64,000 bases of DNA. Source: Candidatus Anaeroferrophillus wilburensis (GTDB lineage: Bacteria; Desulfobacterota; Anaeroferrophillalia; Anaeroferrophillales; Anaeroferrophillaceae). The notes below the pieces were generated by a model. That model was given only the letters and a program-made list of their open reading frames with translations, had not been told where the DNA came from and did not search any database. The DNA lies in the NCBI GenBank assembly GCA_016934315.1, contig JAFGSY010000038.1, positions 1 through 64,000 of the forward strand. Reading direction: 5' to 3'. A program made the position numbers and the translations under genes. Each line of letters opens with the position of its first letter. Position 1 is the first letter of the stretch. Positions 36,548-46,249 of the stretch are shown here, one piece after another.

Positions 36548-37645
36548 TCAAACATTGAACCGAAAGTTGATAATGTCGCCATCCTGAACCACATACTCCT
36601 TGCCTTCAAGACGCAGTTTGCCGGTCTCCTTGGCTTTGACAAAATCACCATTGCAGGCAACGAAATCATCGTAGGCCAGAACTTCCGCCCGGATAAACCC
36701 CCGCTCAATATCCGAATGAATTTTTCCTGCCGCTTTTACCGCCGTGGTCCCCATCTCTATGGTCCAGGCCTTTACTTCATCCTTACCGACCGTGAAAAAA
36801 GGAATCAGCCCCAGGAGCTGATAGGCATGCTGGACAACCAACTCAAGAGCCGGCACCTCAATTCCCAGGTCGTCCATGAACGCCTGCCGATCCTCGGCGT
36901 CAAGTTGGGAAATTTCCATTTCCACCCGGGCGGAAAGGGCAATAACATCGGTTCTCCCGTGTCCCAGCCTCTCTTTGACCTTAGTGACAATATTCTGTGA
37001 ATCTGCTTCACTGCTATCCTCATCGAGGTTGAGAACCACCAGCTCGGGGCGCTGCGATAAGAACTGATACGTATTCAAAATAAGCTGCTCCTCGCCGGTA
37101 AACACCATGTCGCGCAGGGGCTTTTCATCTTCAAGAGCTGCCCGGCAACGCTCCAGAACTTCCTGTTCCCTGAGTAGCCGTGCCTTGTCTTGCCCCTTCT
37201 GCAACCCTGTGACGATCCGCTCAAGTCGCCGTTCCACCAGCTCAAGGTCAGCAAACAGCAGTTCCATTTCCAACAGGTCGACATCGATTACCGGCGCCAC
37301 CCGGTTTTCATAGGCCGGAACCTGGCTGCTGGCAAACCCCCTGACGACTTGCAGCAGCCCCTGAACATCGCGCACCTGATTGAGTACCCGTCGACCGAGC
37401 GAAGCATCTCCACCACCCGGAACAATCCCCATCAGGTCTATCAACTCAATATCGGCAAAGGTTGTTTTTTTTGGCTGATAAATCCTGGCCAAGTGATCTA
37501 TTCGCCGGTCAGGAACCCTGACCATGCCAATATGCGGCTCCAGGCTTGCCGTCACCACGGGACCGGCTTCAACAGCCAGGCCGGTAAGCGCATTAAAAAC
37601 GGTTGTCTTGCCGCTGTTTGGCAGCCCGTAAATCCCAAGTCTCAT
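36548..37645 (-). CDS. ychF: redox-regulated ATPase YchF
   Basis: YchF (OLA1) is an Obg-family P-loop protein that prefers ATP to GTP and associates with ribosomes. The 365-residue protein begins MRLGIYGLPNSGKTTVFNALT. The usual YchF guanine motif is relaxed (VVLNLDED), and the C-terminal TGS-like domain has PFFTVGKDEVKAWTI, GKIHSDIERGFIRAEV and ends DGDIINFRFNV. GGGGAG precedes two adjacent ATGs (37648, 37645). The parS site lies 110 nt upstream. Confidence 0.96.
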   Translation of the reverse strand: MRLGIYGLPNSGKTTVFNALTGLAVEAGPVVTASLEPHIGMVRVPDRRIDHLARIYQPKKTTFADIELIDLMGIVPGGGDASLGRRVLNQVRDVQGLLQVVRGFASSQVPAYENRVAPVIDVDLLEMELLFADLELVERRLERIVTGLQKGQDKARLLREQEVLERCRAALEDEKPLRDMVFTGEEQLILNTYQFLSQRPELVVLNLDEDSSEADSQNIVTKVKERLGHGRTDVIALSARVEMEISQLDAEDRQAFMDDLGIEVPALELVVQHAYQLLGLIPFFTVGKDEVKAWTIEMGTTAVKAAGKIHSDIERGFIRAEVLAYDDFVACNGDFVKAKETGKLRLEGKEYVVQDGDIINFRFNV

Positions 37646-37755
37646 CATCACTCCCCTATCTGCCCTCTCATAGCGCCAGCTCCCTTGATGCGGCAAGCCA
37701 CCACCACGGCTGGCACGCACTGATATCAGAACACACAACTATCAACCACCTGCCA

Positions 37756-37771
37756 TGTTTCACGTGAAACA
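37756..37771. promoter_or_regulatory. parS centromere site (ParB binding)
   Basis: The 16-bp palindrome TGTTTCACGTGAAACA is an exact match to the bacterial parS consensus bound by ParB. The symmetry continues to 22 bp (37753-37774, CCATG...CATGG). It lies in a non-coding gap between ychF and the rpoZ terminator. ParB spreads from such sites and loads SMC. Most chromosomal parS sites are found close to the replication origin. Only this one copy was found by eye in the window. Confidence 0.92.
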
Positions 37772-37840
37772 TGGCCCCAGCCTCCAGGCACAGCAGATCA
37801 GCAACAACAGTACCTGAAGTTGAAGGGACATCATAACATC

Positions 37841-37868
37841 AAAAAAGAGGACCTACGGGTCCTCTTTT
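37841..37868 (-). terminator. bidirectional intrinsic terminator closing the dnaX-to-rpoZ gene run
   Basis: GAGGACC/GGTCCTC with a TACG tetraloop is flanked by six A's on one side and four T's on the other, so it can work on both strands. On the minus strand the T6 tract follows the stem, downstream of rpoZ. It lies 172 nt after the rpoZ stop; the stretch 37869-38040 shows no ORF. Confidence 0.85.
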
Positions 37869-38040
37869 CATGACACCCTACAACCATCATGGCTTCGCAG
37901 GACCATTTTCTTCGTAATCCTGCACCACTGCAGGGCATCGCGGCCCACAGGTGTTATGCATTGTGACGCTGAAGTTATTACTGTACCATTGCTTACCAGG
38001 GCTGTTACATATCCATCAACAACGGGCAGAAACAAACTCA

Positions 38041-38232
38041 CTATTCATACTCTGGCCATACCTTGCCGGCAGCGATCTCACGCAACGCCATGACAATGGG
38101 CCTATTCTTATACTGACCAACCAGAGGTTTTTGCCCCTTAAATAACTGCTTGGCCCGTTTGGAAGCCAGCGCAGCCAGTTCAAAACGATTCTCTACCTTC
38201 TCAAGGCAATCTTCTACTGTTACTCGCGCCAT
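38041..38232 (-). CDS. rpoZ: DNA-directed RNA polymerase omega subunit
   Basis: Omega helps fold beta-prime. The 63-residue sequence [20 protein letters not shown] and [11 protein letters not shown] matches the family, with [16 protein letters not shown]. It is short but complete. It follows gmk by 156 nt, as in many proteobacteria; the usual downstream spoT/relA is not here. Confidence 0.93.
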   Translation of the reverse strand: MARVTVEDCLEKVENRFELAALASKRAKQLFKGQKPLVGQYKNRPIVMALREIAAGKVWPEYE

Positions 38233-38388
38233 CCTACTCTCCTTTATGCAATTAACGATCTCTCACAATCACCCGCATTCGCCGGCGTTAATTCCAGCGG
38301 CGGTCGTTGAACCACCTCACGTGGCAATCAGAATAAAATGCCGGCTGCATTACGACACACCGCCACCTCACACCGGCACGGACTTCTA

Positions 38389-39006
38389 CTACACATAACC
38401 GGACCGCTTCAAAAACGCCTGCTGCCGACTCATGCGACAGCGCTCAGCAATAATGATGCTCGCCAACCGGGCAACCGCTGCATCAAGATCATCATTAACC
38501 ACCAGATAGTCGTAGCTTTGGCAATGGCCAATTTCTTCAACAGCGTTTTTCAGCCGGCCGGCAATAACCTCCTCATCATCGGTTGCCCGGCTGCGCAGGC
38601 GTGATTCAAGAACCACCATTGAAGGAGGTAAAACAAAAACCGTCACCACTTGGCCGGGCAACTGTTTGCGGACCTGCTGGGCACCTTTGACATCGATATC
38701 AAGCAGCACATCATGGCCGCTGGCAAGAATCTCTTGAATATTCTTTTTACCGGTGCCATAAAAGTTACCATGGACCCTTTCCCACTCAAGAAAAAAGCCT
38801 TCGTCTATCAGCAGGGAAAACCGCTCAAAAGAGATAAAGTTATATGCCGTTCCATCCTGCTCCCCTGCACGCGGGCTGCGGGTTGTATAGGAAACAGAAT
38901 AGCGCAGGTTATCGAGGCGAGCGATAGTTTTTTGCCCCAGAGTGCTTTTACCCCCGCCGGAAGGCGAAGATAAAACAAGCAGCATACCGCCATTGACATT
39001 AGCCAT
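38389..39006 (-). CDS. gmk: guanylate kinase
   Basis: Gmk phosphorylates GMP to GDP. The P-loop [11 protein letters not shown] lies near residue 15, GMP contacts are [13 protein letters not shown] and [14 protein letters not shown], and the lid is [12 protein letters not shown]. The ATG at 39006 overlaps the remA stop by 8 nt and gives 205 residues; the ATG at 38985 would give 198. The gene order yicC-remA-gmk-rpoZ is conserved in this part of the bacterial tree. Confidence 0.95.
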   Translation of the reverse strand: MANVNGGMLLVLSSPSGGGKSTLGQKTIARLDNLRYSVSYTTRSPRAGEQDGTAYNFISFERFSLLIDEGFFLEWERVHGNFYGTGKKNIQEILASGHDVLLDIDVKGAQQVRKQLPGQVVTVFVLPPSMVVLESRLRSRATDDEEVIAGRLKNAVEEIGHCQSYDYLVVNDDLDAAVARLASIIIAERCRMSRQQAFLKRSGYV

Positions 39007-39289
39007 TGGCAGCATTCCCGTCAGCATACACAGGCTCAGCAACCGCCTCACGATCGTCAAAGCGCTGGGCAATAGTTTCCGCTTGGATTGCAGACATAAT
39101 CACGTGGTCACTGTCCATAATGATCAAGGCCCGCGTTTTACGCCCAAGGGTGGCGTCAACCAACTTACCCCGCGACTTGGCATCATCCTTCAGGCGTTTC
39201 ATCGGAGCCGATAGTGGGGTTACAATGGCCACCACCCGTGAGGCAACCACCGAGTTTCCTAACCCAATATTCAACAAACGATTACCCAT
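38999..39289 (-). CDS. remA: RemA-like regulator (DUF370)
   Basis: This 96-residue protein begins [22 protein letters not shown] and has [25 protein letters not shown], split here by family sequence. RemA in Bacillus is a DNA-binding activator of matrix genes. In Desulfobacterota its targets are not known to me. The C-terminal extension (about 15 residues) is longer than in Bacillus. The ATG at 39289 is internal to a longer frame whose start (39331) reads into yicC. Confidence 0.9.
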   Translation of the reverse strand: MGNRLLNIGLGNSVVASRVVAIVTPLSAPMKRLKDDAKSRGKLVDATLGRKTRALIIMDSDHVIMSAIQAETIAQRFDDREAVAEPVYADGNAANG

Positions 39290-39327
39290 GATGGCCCCCA
39301 GTCTATTGCAACAGAAGCACGGAAACG

Positions 39328-40227
39328 TCAAGCAACATTCTGCACCTGTTCACGCAGCTTCTCCAGTTCATCCTTCACCCTGATGACATGCTGAGCAACC
39401 GGCAACAATGATGATTTAGAGCCAACCGTATTAATTTCGCGCAGCATCTCCTGAATAATAAAATCGAGTTTTTTACCGCGAGCGCCTTTGCCGCCTGCCA
39501 CCGTGGCACAAAACTGCTGACAATGGCTTTTAAAACGTACAATCTCCTCGGTAACATCCGCCTTTTCAGCCTGTTGCGCAGCTTCCTGATAAATACGGTT
39601 TTCATCCACGAGGCCAACACCATCAAGAAGCTCCGTGATACGACCGACAAGCCGATCACGAAGAATAGCGGGCAGCGTTTTCACGCATTCGGTTACCTCC
39701 CCAATCAGCCCTTCAAGCAGTTGGCAACGTCCCAAAAGCTCGACCTTTAACGCCTCCCCCTCTGCGGTCTGCATCGCCACCATCATCTCCAATGCCTGTT
39801 CGACTGCAGCCAGATATGCGTCCGTATGGCTGCGCATCAACGCAGGATCTGGCATGGTCTGCAGAACGTCCCGTTGGCCGACAATCAGGCTTAAGGGGAT
39901 ATCACCATCCTGCAGAGCAAGGTCATGCTGCAGGGTCTCAAACAGCTCCTTATACGCTTTCGCAAGCCCCCTGTTTACCTGAACGGCCTGCTCCCCTGCA
40001 TCAGGAGCAACACTTACCTGAAGATTCAGATCCACCTTGCCGCGCAAAAGCCTCTGCTGAACTTTTCTGCGCACCAGAGGCTCCAGATGGGAGCACATGG
40101 ACGGTGCTTTAAAACGAAAGTCCAGGTAACGGGAGTTAACGGACCGGACAGTAACCTCAACCGCATAAGGGCCGATCTCGGCCCGCGATTCCCCATAACC
40201 GGTCATACTAAGCAAATCATGCACCAT
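39328..40227 (-). CDS. yicC: YicC family endoribonuclease
   Basis: YicC proteins are stress-linked endoribonucleases with an N-terminal YicC-like domain and a C-terminal DUF1732. The 299-residue protein has [13 protein letters not shown] near the start, [13 protein letters not shown], and the C-terminal [17 protein letters not shown]. The ATG at 40227 is preceded by AAGGGGTGGG; a GTG at 40239 is the alternative. It lies 15 nt after lysA. Confidence 0.93.
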   Translation of the reverse strand: MVHDLLSMTGYGESRAEIGPYAVEVTVRSVNSRYLDFRFKAPSMCSHLEPLVRRKVQQRLLRGKVDLNLQVSVAPDAGEQAVQVNRGLAKAYKELFETLQHDLALQDGDIPLSLIVGQRDVLQTMPDPALMRSHTDAYLAAVEQALEMMVAMQTAEGEALKVELLGRCQLLEGLIGEVTECVKTLPAILRDRLVGRITELLDGVGLVDENRIYQEAAQQAEKADVTEEIVRFKSHCQQFCATVAGGKGARGKKLDFIIQEMLREINTVGSKSSLLPVAQHVIRVKDELEKLREQVQNVA

Positions 40228-40242
40228 ACCAAAGCCCACCCC

Positions 40243-41499
40243 TTACGAAAGAAGCTCACCCCTGATCAGATCAGCAAAAGTTTCCCGCTGGCGGATCACC
40301 CGGTAGTGATCGCCGGTAACCAGAATTTCAGGCACCCGTGGACGGGAGTTATAATTTGACGACATGGTAAACCCGTAGGCACCGGCACTCATAACTGCCA
40401 GCAAATCACCCTGGCAAACCGACGGCAGGGGGCGATCCTGCGCAAGAAAATCCCCCGATTCGCATATGGGGCCCACCACATCAACAGGTTGAAGATCAGC
40501 GGAATCGCCGCTGGCTGCCCGGTTCACAGGAATGATATTCTGATAAGCACCATAGAGGCTGGGTCGTACCAGATCATTCATCCCAGCGTCGACTATGACA
40601 AATTTCTTGGTCGCCCCCAGTTTGGTGTAAAGAACCTTGGTCACCATAATGCCGGCATTGCCGACCAGCACCCGACCGGGTTCCATAATCAGGGTACATT
40701 GCAAATCACCGAGTACATCGATAACCGCCTCGGCATACTCCTTGGGCAGCGGCGGGACTTCGGCATCATAGGTGATTCCCAGGCCGCCGCCAATATCAAG
40801 AAAACGAATCTCCATGTCAAGCCGGCGCAAAGACTCAACCAGCAATTTAACCCGAATCATGGCATCGCGAAAGGGGCTGACCTGGGTCAGTTGGGAACCT
40901 ATGTGACAATCGACGCCAATCACCTCAACATGAGGAAGCCTGGCAGCAATTTGAAACTGTGTCATGGCTTCGGCCATGGGTACACCGAATTTATTGCCGC
41001 TCAGCCCGGTAGAAATATACGGGTGGGTCTGGGGATCAACATCGGGATTAACCCGAATAGACACGGGAGCAACCCGGCCCATTTTTCCCGCAATGCCATT
41101 AATGGCTTCCAACTCCTGTGAAGACTCGACATTAAACATCAAAATTCCGGCGTCGAGCGCCGCGCTGATCTCTGCGGCTGTTTTGCCAACCCCGGAAAAA
41201 ACAATTTTTGCCGCGGGCACCCCGGCCTTTAAAGCGCGGAACAGCTCACCACCGGAGACCACGTCACAACCGCTGCCAAAACCGGCAAAAAGGGAAATAA
41301 CACTGAGGTTGGAACAGGCTTTGACGGAGTAGCAGACAAGATGATCAATGCCGGCAAACGCCTCATCAAAAACCTGATAATGGCGGCTGAGAGTCTCCTG
41401 ACTATAGAGATAAAAAGGAGTGCCCTGCTGGCGGGCGATCTCAGCAACCGGAACCTGCTCGCAGAACAATTCATCATTTTTATACAAAAAAGTATGCAT
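40243..41499 (-). CDS. lysA: diaminopimelate decarboxylase
   Basis: LysA makes lysine from meso-diaminopimelate with PLP. The 418-residue protein has the PLP Lys in HLVCYSVKACSNL near residue 54, GCDVVSGGEL, the phosphate loop DIGGGLGITYD, EPGRVLVGNAG and the C-terminal CESGDFLA and SAGAYGFTMSSNYNSRPR segments. The ATG at 41499 is preceded by GAGGGGC. A lipoprotein gene is just upstream, in the place where gammaproteobacteria carry lptM. Confidence 0.95.
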   Translation of the reverse strand: MHTFLYKNDELFCEQVPVAEIARQQGTPFYLYSQETLSRHYQVFDEAFAGIDHLVCYSVKACSNLSVISLFAGFGSGCDVVSGGELFRALKAGVPAAKIVFSGVGKTAAEISAALDAGILMFNVESSQELEAINGIAGKMGRVAPVSIRVNPDVDPQTHPYISTGLSGNKFGVPMAEAMTQFQIAARLPHVEVIGVDCHIGSQLTQVSPFRDAMIRVKLLVESLRRLDMEIRFLDIGGGLGITYDAEVPPLPKEYAEAVIDVLGDLQCTLIMEPGRVLVGNAGIMVTKVLYTKLGATKKFVIVDAGMNDLVRPSLYGAYQNIIPVNRAASGDSADLQPVDVVGPICESGDFLAQDRPLPSVCQGDLLAVMSAGAYGFTMSSNYNSRPRVPEILVTGDHYRVIRQRETFADLIRGELLS

Positions 41500-41532
41500 T
41501 GCCCCTCTCTTTCTTCGGTAATGATCCAAGCG

Positions 41533-42588
41533 TTACTTCACCAAAACCTTTTGTTCCGGTGACAAATCGCTTTCGTTGTGTCTGGCCGATGAATCAACGG
41601 CCGATATACGATAACCATATTGCCGGCCCGCCATAATGGCAGAATCAAAATAATCGGTTGCCGGTGGCGGTAGCTCGAGAATATAGGATTTTCCCGTATC
41701 AACTTCATATTTATAGACTCGATAGAACAGGAGATCAGGTTCCCGGCTCGCCTGCCATATCAACTGGACACCTCCCTGGTGGGCAAAGGCCGTAAAGCCC
41801 TGGACAGGTCCAGGAACGGTATAATCACCGGGGACCACCGCAACCGGCTGCGACAGCCGGCTTTCCCAAGGTGTTCCCTGATAGGTCGAAACCGTGGTAA
41901 CCGCATAGGTATAGGATTGCCAGTCCTTAAGCCCCACATCAACAAGCTGGCGATCGGTAAGTATTTCAGGCGTAATCCTCAACCAGTCACCATCTTCTCC
42001 CTGCCGGTAGCCCCGGTAACCGTAAATCTCAGGAACTACCGAAGATGAGGATTCGCTCTTTGGCGCCATCCAGGTCACGGTGACCACCGAGGCACCGGGG
42101 TCACACTGAACCTCAGCGGGAGGGCCATAGGCATCAAAGCCATACACCTTAATCTTATTGGAAGGTTCACTTTGCCAACCATAACGGTTGACAGAAAGCA
42201 CTTTTATCGCCTGCAGCTGATCAGCAGCCACGGCAGGCAAGGGATAATAGATCCGATCGCCTAGACGATGACCTTTTTCCGGCCGAGAAACGGCAACCTT
42301 GGCCAAAACAGCAAACCCTTCATCACAAAAAACACAGCCCTCATCACCCTGTTTCAGGGTTTTGGCAAAGACAACAAACTCCTTAATATCGGCAGGCCGG
42401 GAGCCATCGGTGTTTTCGCCGGGGACACTCCAGACCAGAAAGCGCGCTCCAGGCCTGACATCAAGGTTTACATCGGTTATTGCCTTGGGCACCACCAGGC
42501 GGCGTGGCCGTGGATCAGCCTTTTTGCCACAGCCAGCCACTAGCGGCAGCAGCAAAATCAAAACCATACCATAACGGAGCACGTTCAT
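41533..42588 (-). CDS. lipoprotein with two fibronectin type III-like domains
   Basis: This 351-residue protein has a signal peptide and lipobox LVAGC (Cys at residue 20), then GKKADPRPRR. Two fibronectin-III-like repeats can be seen: PPAEVQCDPGASVVTVTWMAP (split by strands) and PGPVQGFTAFAHQGGVQLIW, each followed by a tyrosine-corner-like TYAVTTVS or YGYRISAVD stretch. Two Cys lie in GCVFCDEGF. GGAGATGGGAGA precedes the ATG. The start of the mature protein is like LptM (CGxKG), and its place before lysA is the same, but it is far larger. Function is unknown; a role in envelope assembly is a guess. Confidence 0.8.
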   Translation of the reverse strand: MNVLRYGMVLILLLPLVAGCGKKADPRPRRLVVPKAITDVNLDVRPGARFLVWSVPGENTDGSRPADIKEFVVFAKTLKQGDEGCVFCDEGFAVLAKVAVSRPEKGHRLGDRIYYPLPAVAADQLQAIKVLSVNRYGWQSEPSNKIKVYGFDAYGPPAEVQCDPGASVVTVTWMAPKSESSSSVVPEIYGYRGYRQGEDGDWLRITPEILTDRQLVDVGLKDWQSYTYAVTTVSTYQGTPWESRLSQPVAVVPGDYTVPGPVQGFTAFAHQGGVQLIWQASREPDLLFYRVYKYEVDTGKSYILELPPPATDYFDSAIMAGRQYGYRISAVDSSARHNESDLSPEQKVLVK

Positions 42589-42604
42589 TCTCCCATCTCC
42601 TCCC

Positions 42605-43993
42605 TTACGCCTTTTGCCACAACTGCTTGACCCGCTCAAGTTGCAGGGATACCTGCCGGCGGGCAGTACCGCCATAGACATCCTTACTTTGCACGGCGTC
42701 GTCAGCGGAAAGCAACGATTCAACCCCAGCATCTAAAAAAGGTGAAAACCGCAGCCAGTCATCGGCTCCAAGATCACTGAAAGCCAGGCCTTTATCCACA
42801 CAGGAGGCAACAATATTGCCAACAATCTCATGTGCCTGGCGGAAAGGAAGCCCACGGCGCACCAGGTAATCAGCTATTTCGGTAGCGGTTGAAAACCCGG
42901 CTTCAGCCTGCGAAGCCATCTTTTGCTGTTTAACCGACATGGTCGCAACCAATGGCGCCATAATTGCCAGCGATGCCTTGACCGTATCAACGGCATCAAA
43001 GAGAGGCTCTTTATCCTCCTGCATATCCTTATTGTAGGCCAGCGGCAGGGCTTTCATGGTGACCAGCAGTGAAACCAGCGAGCCGATCACCCGGCCGCAT
43101 TTGCCACGAATCAATTCCGGAACATCGGGGTTTTTCTTCTGGGGCATAATGCTGCTGCCGGTACAGAAGGAATCTGCCAAGGAGATGAAGTCAAACTGCA
43201 CCGTAGACCAGAGAACCAGCTCTTCACAAAAACGGGAAAGATGAACCATGATCAAGGCTGCAGCAAAAAGCATCTCCAGCACACCGTCACGGTCACTGAC
43301 GGCATCCATGCTATTGGCAGTCAGTCCGGCAAAGCCAAGTTCATCCGCTACCTGCTGGCGGTCAATGGCAAAACTTGTTCCAGCCAAGGCACCAGCGCCT
43401 AACGGCAACACGTCACTTTGCTTTTCAAGGTTTTCCAGGCGGCCATAATCTCGCCCGAACATCTCGACATAGGCAAGCAAATGGTGGGAAAAAAGCACCG
43501 GCTGCGCCTGCTGCAGATGGGTAAAACCAGGCATGACCACCGGCAATGATCGCTCTGCCTGGTCGATAAAGGCACCAATCAGCTGACGCAACGACTCCTT
43601 GATCTCCGGAACCTCCTTTTTCAAGTAGAGACGAATATCAAGGGCTACCTGGTCGTTGCGACTGCGGGCGGTATGCAACTTGCCCGCCAACTCCGCCCCG
43701 ATCATGGCAGACAAACGGGATTCGATATTCATGTGAATATCTTCCAGGGGCACCGAAAAGACAAACTCACCGCTTTCAATTTCCTTAAGGATGGCCTGCA
43801 GGCCGGCAATAATCTGCTCCCCCTCCTGCAAGCTGATAACCTTACAGGAAGTCAGCATCCGGCAATGAGCAATGCTCCCCCGGATATCCTCGCGGTAGAG
43901 TCGCTGATCAAAGCCGATAGAAGCAGTAAAATCTTCCACCAGTTTATCCGTCCGCTCAGAAAACCTGCCGCCCCATGGTTTCTCTGTACTCAC
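42605..43993 (-). CDS. argH: argininosuccinate lyase
   Basis: ArgH splits argininosuccinate into arginine and fumarate. The protein (462 residues from GTG 43993, with GCGAGG 6 nt upstream; TTG 43999 is an alternative) starts STEKPWGGRFSE. Signature GSSIMPQKKNPDVPE lies near residue 278 with the catalytic Ser loop, and HTARSRNDQVALD and GFTHLQQAQPV are intact. It comes after yggS and before the lipoprotein-lysA pair. Confidence 0.96.
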   Translation of the reverse strand: MSTEKPWGGRFSERTDKLVEDFTASIGFDQRLYREDIRGSIAHCRMLTSCKVISLQEGEQIIAGLQAILKEIESGEFVFSVPLEDIHMNIESRLSAMIGAELAGKLHTARSRNDQVALDIRLYLKKEVPEIKESLRQLIGAFIDQAERSLPVVMPGFTHLQQAQPVLFSHHLLAYVEMFGRDYGRLENLEKQSDVLPLGAGALAGTSFAIDRQQVADELGFAGLTANSMDAVSDRDGVLEMLFAAALIMVHLSRFCEELVLWSTVQFDFISLADSFCTGSSIMPQKKNPDVPELIRGKCGRVIGSLVSLLVTMKALPLAYNKDMQEDKEPLFDAVDTVKASLAIMAPLVATMSVKQQKMASQAEAGFSTATEIADYLVRRGLPFRQAHEIVGNIVASCVDKGLAFSDLGADDWLRFSPFLDAGVESLLSADDAVQSKDVYGGTARRQVSLQLERVKQLWQKA

Positions 43994-44044
43994 TATCAAC
44001 CTCGCTCATATAATCAGTTTCAGACATGATAATCTTGATGGCAT

Positions 44045-44773
44045 TCACCGCTGACGAGGGCCGAAAATTGCCGAACCGACCCTGACCATCGTCGCTCCCT
44101 CCTCCACAGCCACCACAAAATCATGGGACATTCCCATGGAAAGATGACGAAATACCCGCTGGTCAGCCAATCCCCGGGCAACCAGGCGATCACGCAAGTT
44201 GCGCAGTTGCTGATAATACGCTCGCCCTTGCTCCGGGTCAACCGTAAAGGGGGGGATTGTCATTAAACCGCCAACGGACAGGCGCGGAAATCCGGCAAGC
44301 TCTTCCATGAAAAAGGGAAGCTCAGCCGGCAACACCCCTGATTTTGACACCTCATCCCCTAGCTTGACTTGCAGAAGAACTGAGGTAACAACCTGATCCT
44401 GCTCGGCTTTTTTTTGCAGAAGCCTGGCCAGGGCCACTGAATCGAGACAATGGAAGAGATGAAAACGGGAACTCCAGAAACGGACTTTATTCCGCTGCAA
44501 ATGACCGATAAAATGCCAGCACAGGTCTGGATAGGTGGCCGACAGCGATATTTTTTGCAATGCGTCCTGCATGTAATTCTCACCAAAATGGCGAATACCC
44601 AAACGGTAAGCAGGCAGAATTTCCTCCCAGCTGAACGTTTTAGAAACGGCAATCAGCGTCACATCAGCAGGGTCCCGGGCCACCCGCTGACAGGCGGCCA
44701 CAATCTCTTGCTGCACGGCAGCAAGACGCGCTGCAAGCGAATCGTGCCCCTGGCCATCATGACTATGCTCCAT
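44045..44773 (-). CDS. yggS: YggS family pyridoxal phosphate homeostasis protein
   Basis: PLPBP proteins bind PLP and buffer its level; no catalysis is known. The 242-residue protein has the PLP Lys in LIAVSKTFSWEEI near residue 45, the FGENYMQDALQK segment, HFIGHLQRNKV, and the phosphate loop LSMGMSHDF with VRVGSAIFGPR at the end. Its ATG overlaps the maf stop region by 11 nt. Confidence 0.94.
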   Translation of the reverse strand: MEHSHDGQGHDSLAARLAAVQQEIVAACQRVARDPADVTLIAVSKTFSWEEILPAYRLGIRHFGENYMQDALQKISLSATYPDLCWHFIGHLQRNKVRFWSSRFHLFHCLDSVALARLLQKKAEQDQVVTSVLLQVKLGDEVSKSGVLPAELPFFMEELAGFPRLSVGGLMTIPPFTVDPEQGRAYYQQLRNLRDRLVARGLADQRVFRHLSMGMSHDFVVAVEEGATMVRVGSAIFGPRQR

Positions 44774-45416
44774 GGCAGCCTACCTCGACAACGCCCATAT
44801 CCATCAATTCGGCAACCACCAGATGAACCGGGAGACCGATAACCGTTGAAGGAGAACCATGAATATCGGCAATAAAAGAACCGCCAATACCCTGCAACGC
44901 ATACGAGCCGGCTTTATCCATCGGCTCACCGGTTGCGACGTAGGCAGCTATTAAAGCCGGCGACAGAGGCATCAGCCGGACTCTGGTTTGATCCATGGAC
45001 GTCTGCGAAACGCCTCTGCCCCGGTGGATGATCGTAAAAGCAGTATACACTGTATGCCACCTTCCGGCGAGAGAGGCAAGCATTTCACAAGCTTCCAAAG
45101 CTGATCGTGGCTTACCAAGCATCACCCCATCATCACGCACAACGATGGTATCTGCAGCCAACACCCAGTTGCCCCCTTGATGATCAGCAACCGCAGCAGC
45201 CTTTGCCGCCGCCAACCGCTGAACATAGAGGGCAGGAATCTCCCCTGCATGCATTGATTCATCTACGGCGGCAGCCATTACCGTGAATTCCAGGCCGAGA
45301 TTCTGCAGCAAATCCTGTCGACGCGGGGAAAGGGAGGCCAAGATAAACCCCTCCTTGCACGTCAACAGGGGATGTGAGAACTGAAGTAGAGAAGTTGCAG
45401 CCATGGATACGGACAT
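44763..45416 (-). CDS. maf: Maf family nucleotide pyrophosphatase
   Basis: Maf proteins hydrolyse dTTP, UTP or modified nucleotides. The 217-residue protein has the N-terminal ILASLSPRRQDLL with the SxRR loop near residue 28, AADTIVVRDDGVMLGKP, and DKAGSYALQGIGG near 169. The C-terminal pattern fits the YhdE (dTTP/UTP) subgroup. About 20 residues precede the family start, so a later start is possible. Confidence 0.93.
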   Translation of the reverse strand: MSVSMAATSLLQFSHPLLTCKEGFILASLSPRRQDLLQNLGLEFTVMAAAVDESMHAGEIPALYVQRLAAAKAAAVADHQGGNWVLAADTIVVRDDGVMLGKPRSALEACEMLASLAGRWHTVYTAFTIIHRGRGVSQTSMDQTRVRLMPLSPALIAAYVATGEPMDKAGSYALQGIGGSFIADIHGSPSTVIGLPVHLVVAELMDMGVVEVGCHGA

Positions 45417-45469
45417 TTTATCTTTTATTACAATAGGTTGCTAGCATCACCAAGCGAATGCACCGGCCA

Positions 45470-46249
45470 TTACGCCCCATGGGCCGGTGGCTCGGGTTTT
45501 CCAAAACCCTTCAAGGCGACAAGGAGAGCAAGACCGCACAAAAACAGGACAACACTGATCCATTGGGAAGTGGAGAACAACCACCAGCCGCCCCGCTGAT
45601 CGCCGCGAAAGAATTCAATGGTAAAACGCCCAACGGGATACAGAAGAAGATAGAGGACAGCTGACTGACCAACAAAAGACCGATGATGGCGGTGCCATGC
45701 CAGAATTACAAAAAGCAGCCCGTTGGCGACCGCATGATAGATCTGGGTCGGATGCAGGGCAACGTGCAACGGTGCGAGGCTGGCGGGATCGGAAAATATC
45801 AACGCAAAAGGGAGACCACAGTGACCGCCATAACAGCAACCAGCAGCCAGGCACCCAAGGCGGCCGATCGCCTGGGCCAAAGCCAGGGCCGGCGCAGCGA
45901 TATCAGCCACCTGCATAACAGCAAGGTGGTGGATGCGCAGCTTGATATAAACCGCGGCCACCGCCGCGAGAAAGCCACCGTAGAACACCAGCCCTCCCTG
46001 CCAGATGTACAAGATCTCCAAGGGATGGCTACGGTAATAGGAACTATTGATCAAAACGTAAAGGATTCTAGCGCCGATTATGGCAAACAACAGGGCATAA
46101 AAAAAAAGGTCATAGATAAGATCGGGGGCTAGTCCTTCTTTTTTTCCCGCCTGTACCGCATAGATCATGGCCATGAGAAAACCGATTGCCACCAACAGGC
46201 CATAGGTGTGAATGGTCAGCCCACCCCATTTAATCAATACTGGATGCAT
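45470..46249 (-). CDS. lgt: prolipoprotein diacylglyceryl transferase
   Basis: Lgt adds diacylglycerol to the lipobox Cys of prolipoproteins in the inner membrane. With the ATG at 46249 the protein is 259 residues with about seven membrane segments. Signature parts are GGLVFYGGFLAA, the Lgt motif AIGRLGCLAAGCCYG near residue 125, HPTQIYHA and EFFRGDQRGGW. It overlaps the end of lspA by 20 nt, so the two lipoprotein-maturation enzymes are translated together. Confidence 0.95.
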   Translation of the reverse strand: MHPVLIKWGGLTIHTYGLLVAIGFLMAMIYAVQAGKKEGLAPDLIYDLFFYALLFAIIGARILYVLINSSYYRSHPLEILYIWQGGLVFYGGFLAAVAAVYIKLRIHHLAVMQVADIAAPALALAQAIGRLGCLAAGCCYGGHCGLPFALIFSDPASLAPLHVALHPTQIYHAVANGLLFVILAWHRHHRSFVGQSAVLYLLLYPVGRFTIEFFRGDQRGGWWLFSTSQWISVVLFLCGLALLVALKGFGKPEPPAHGA

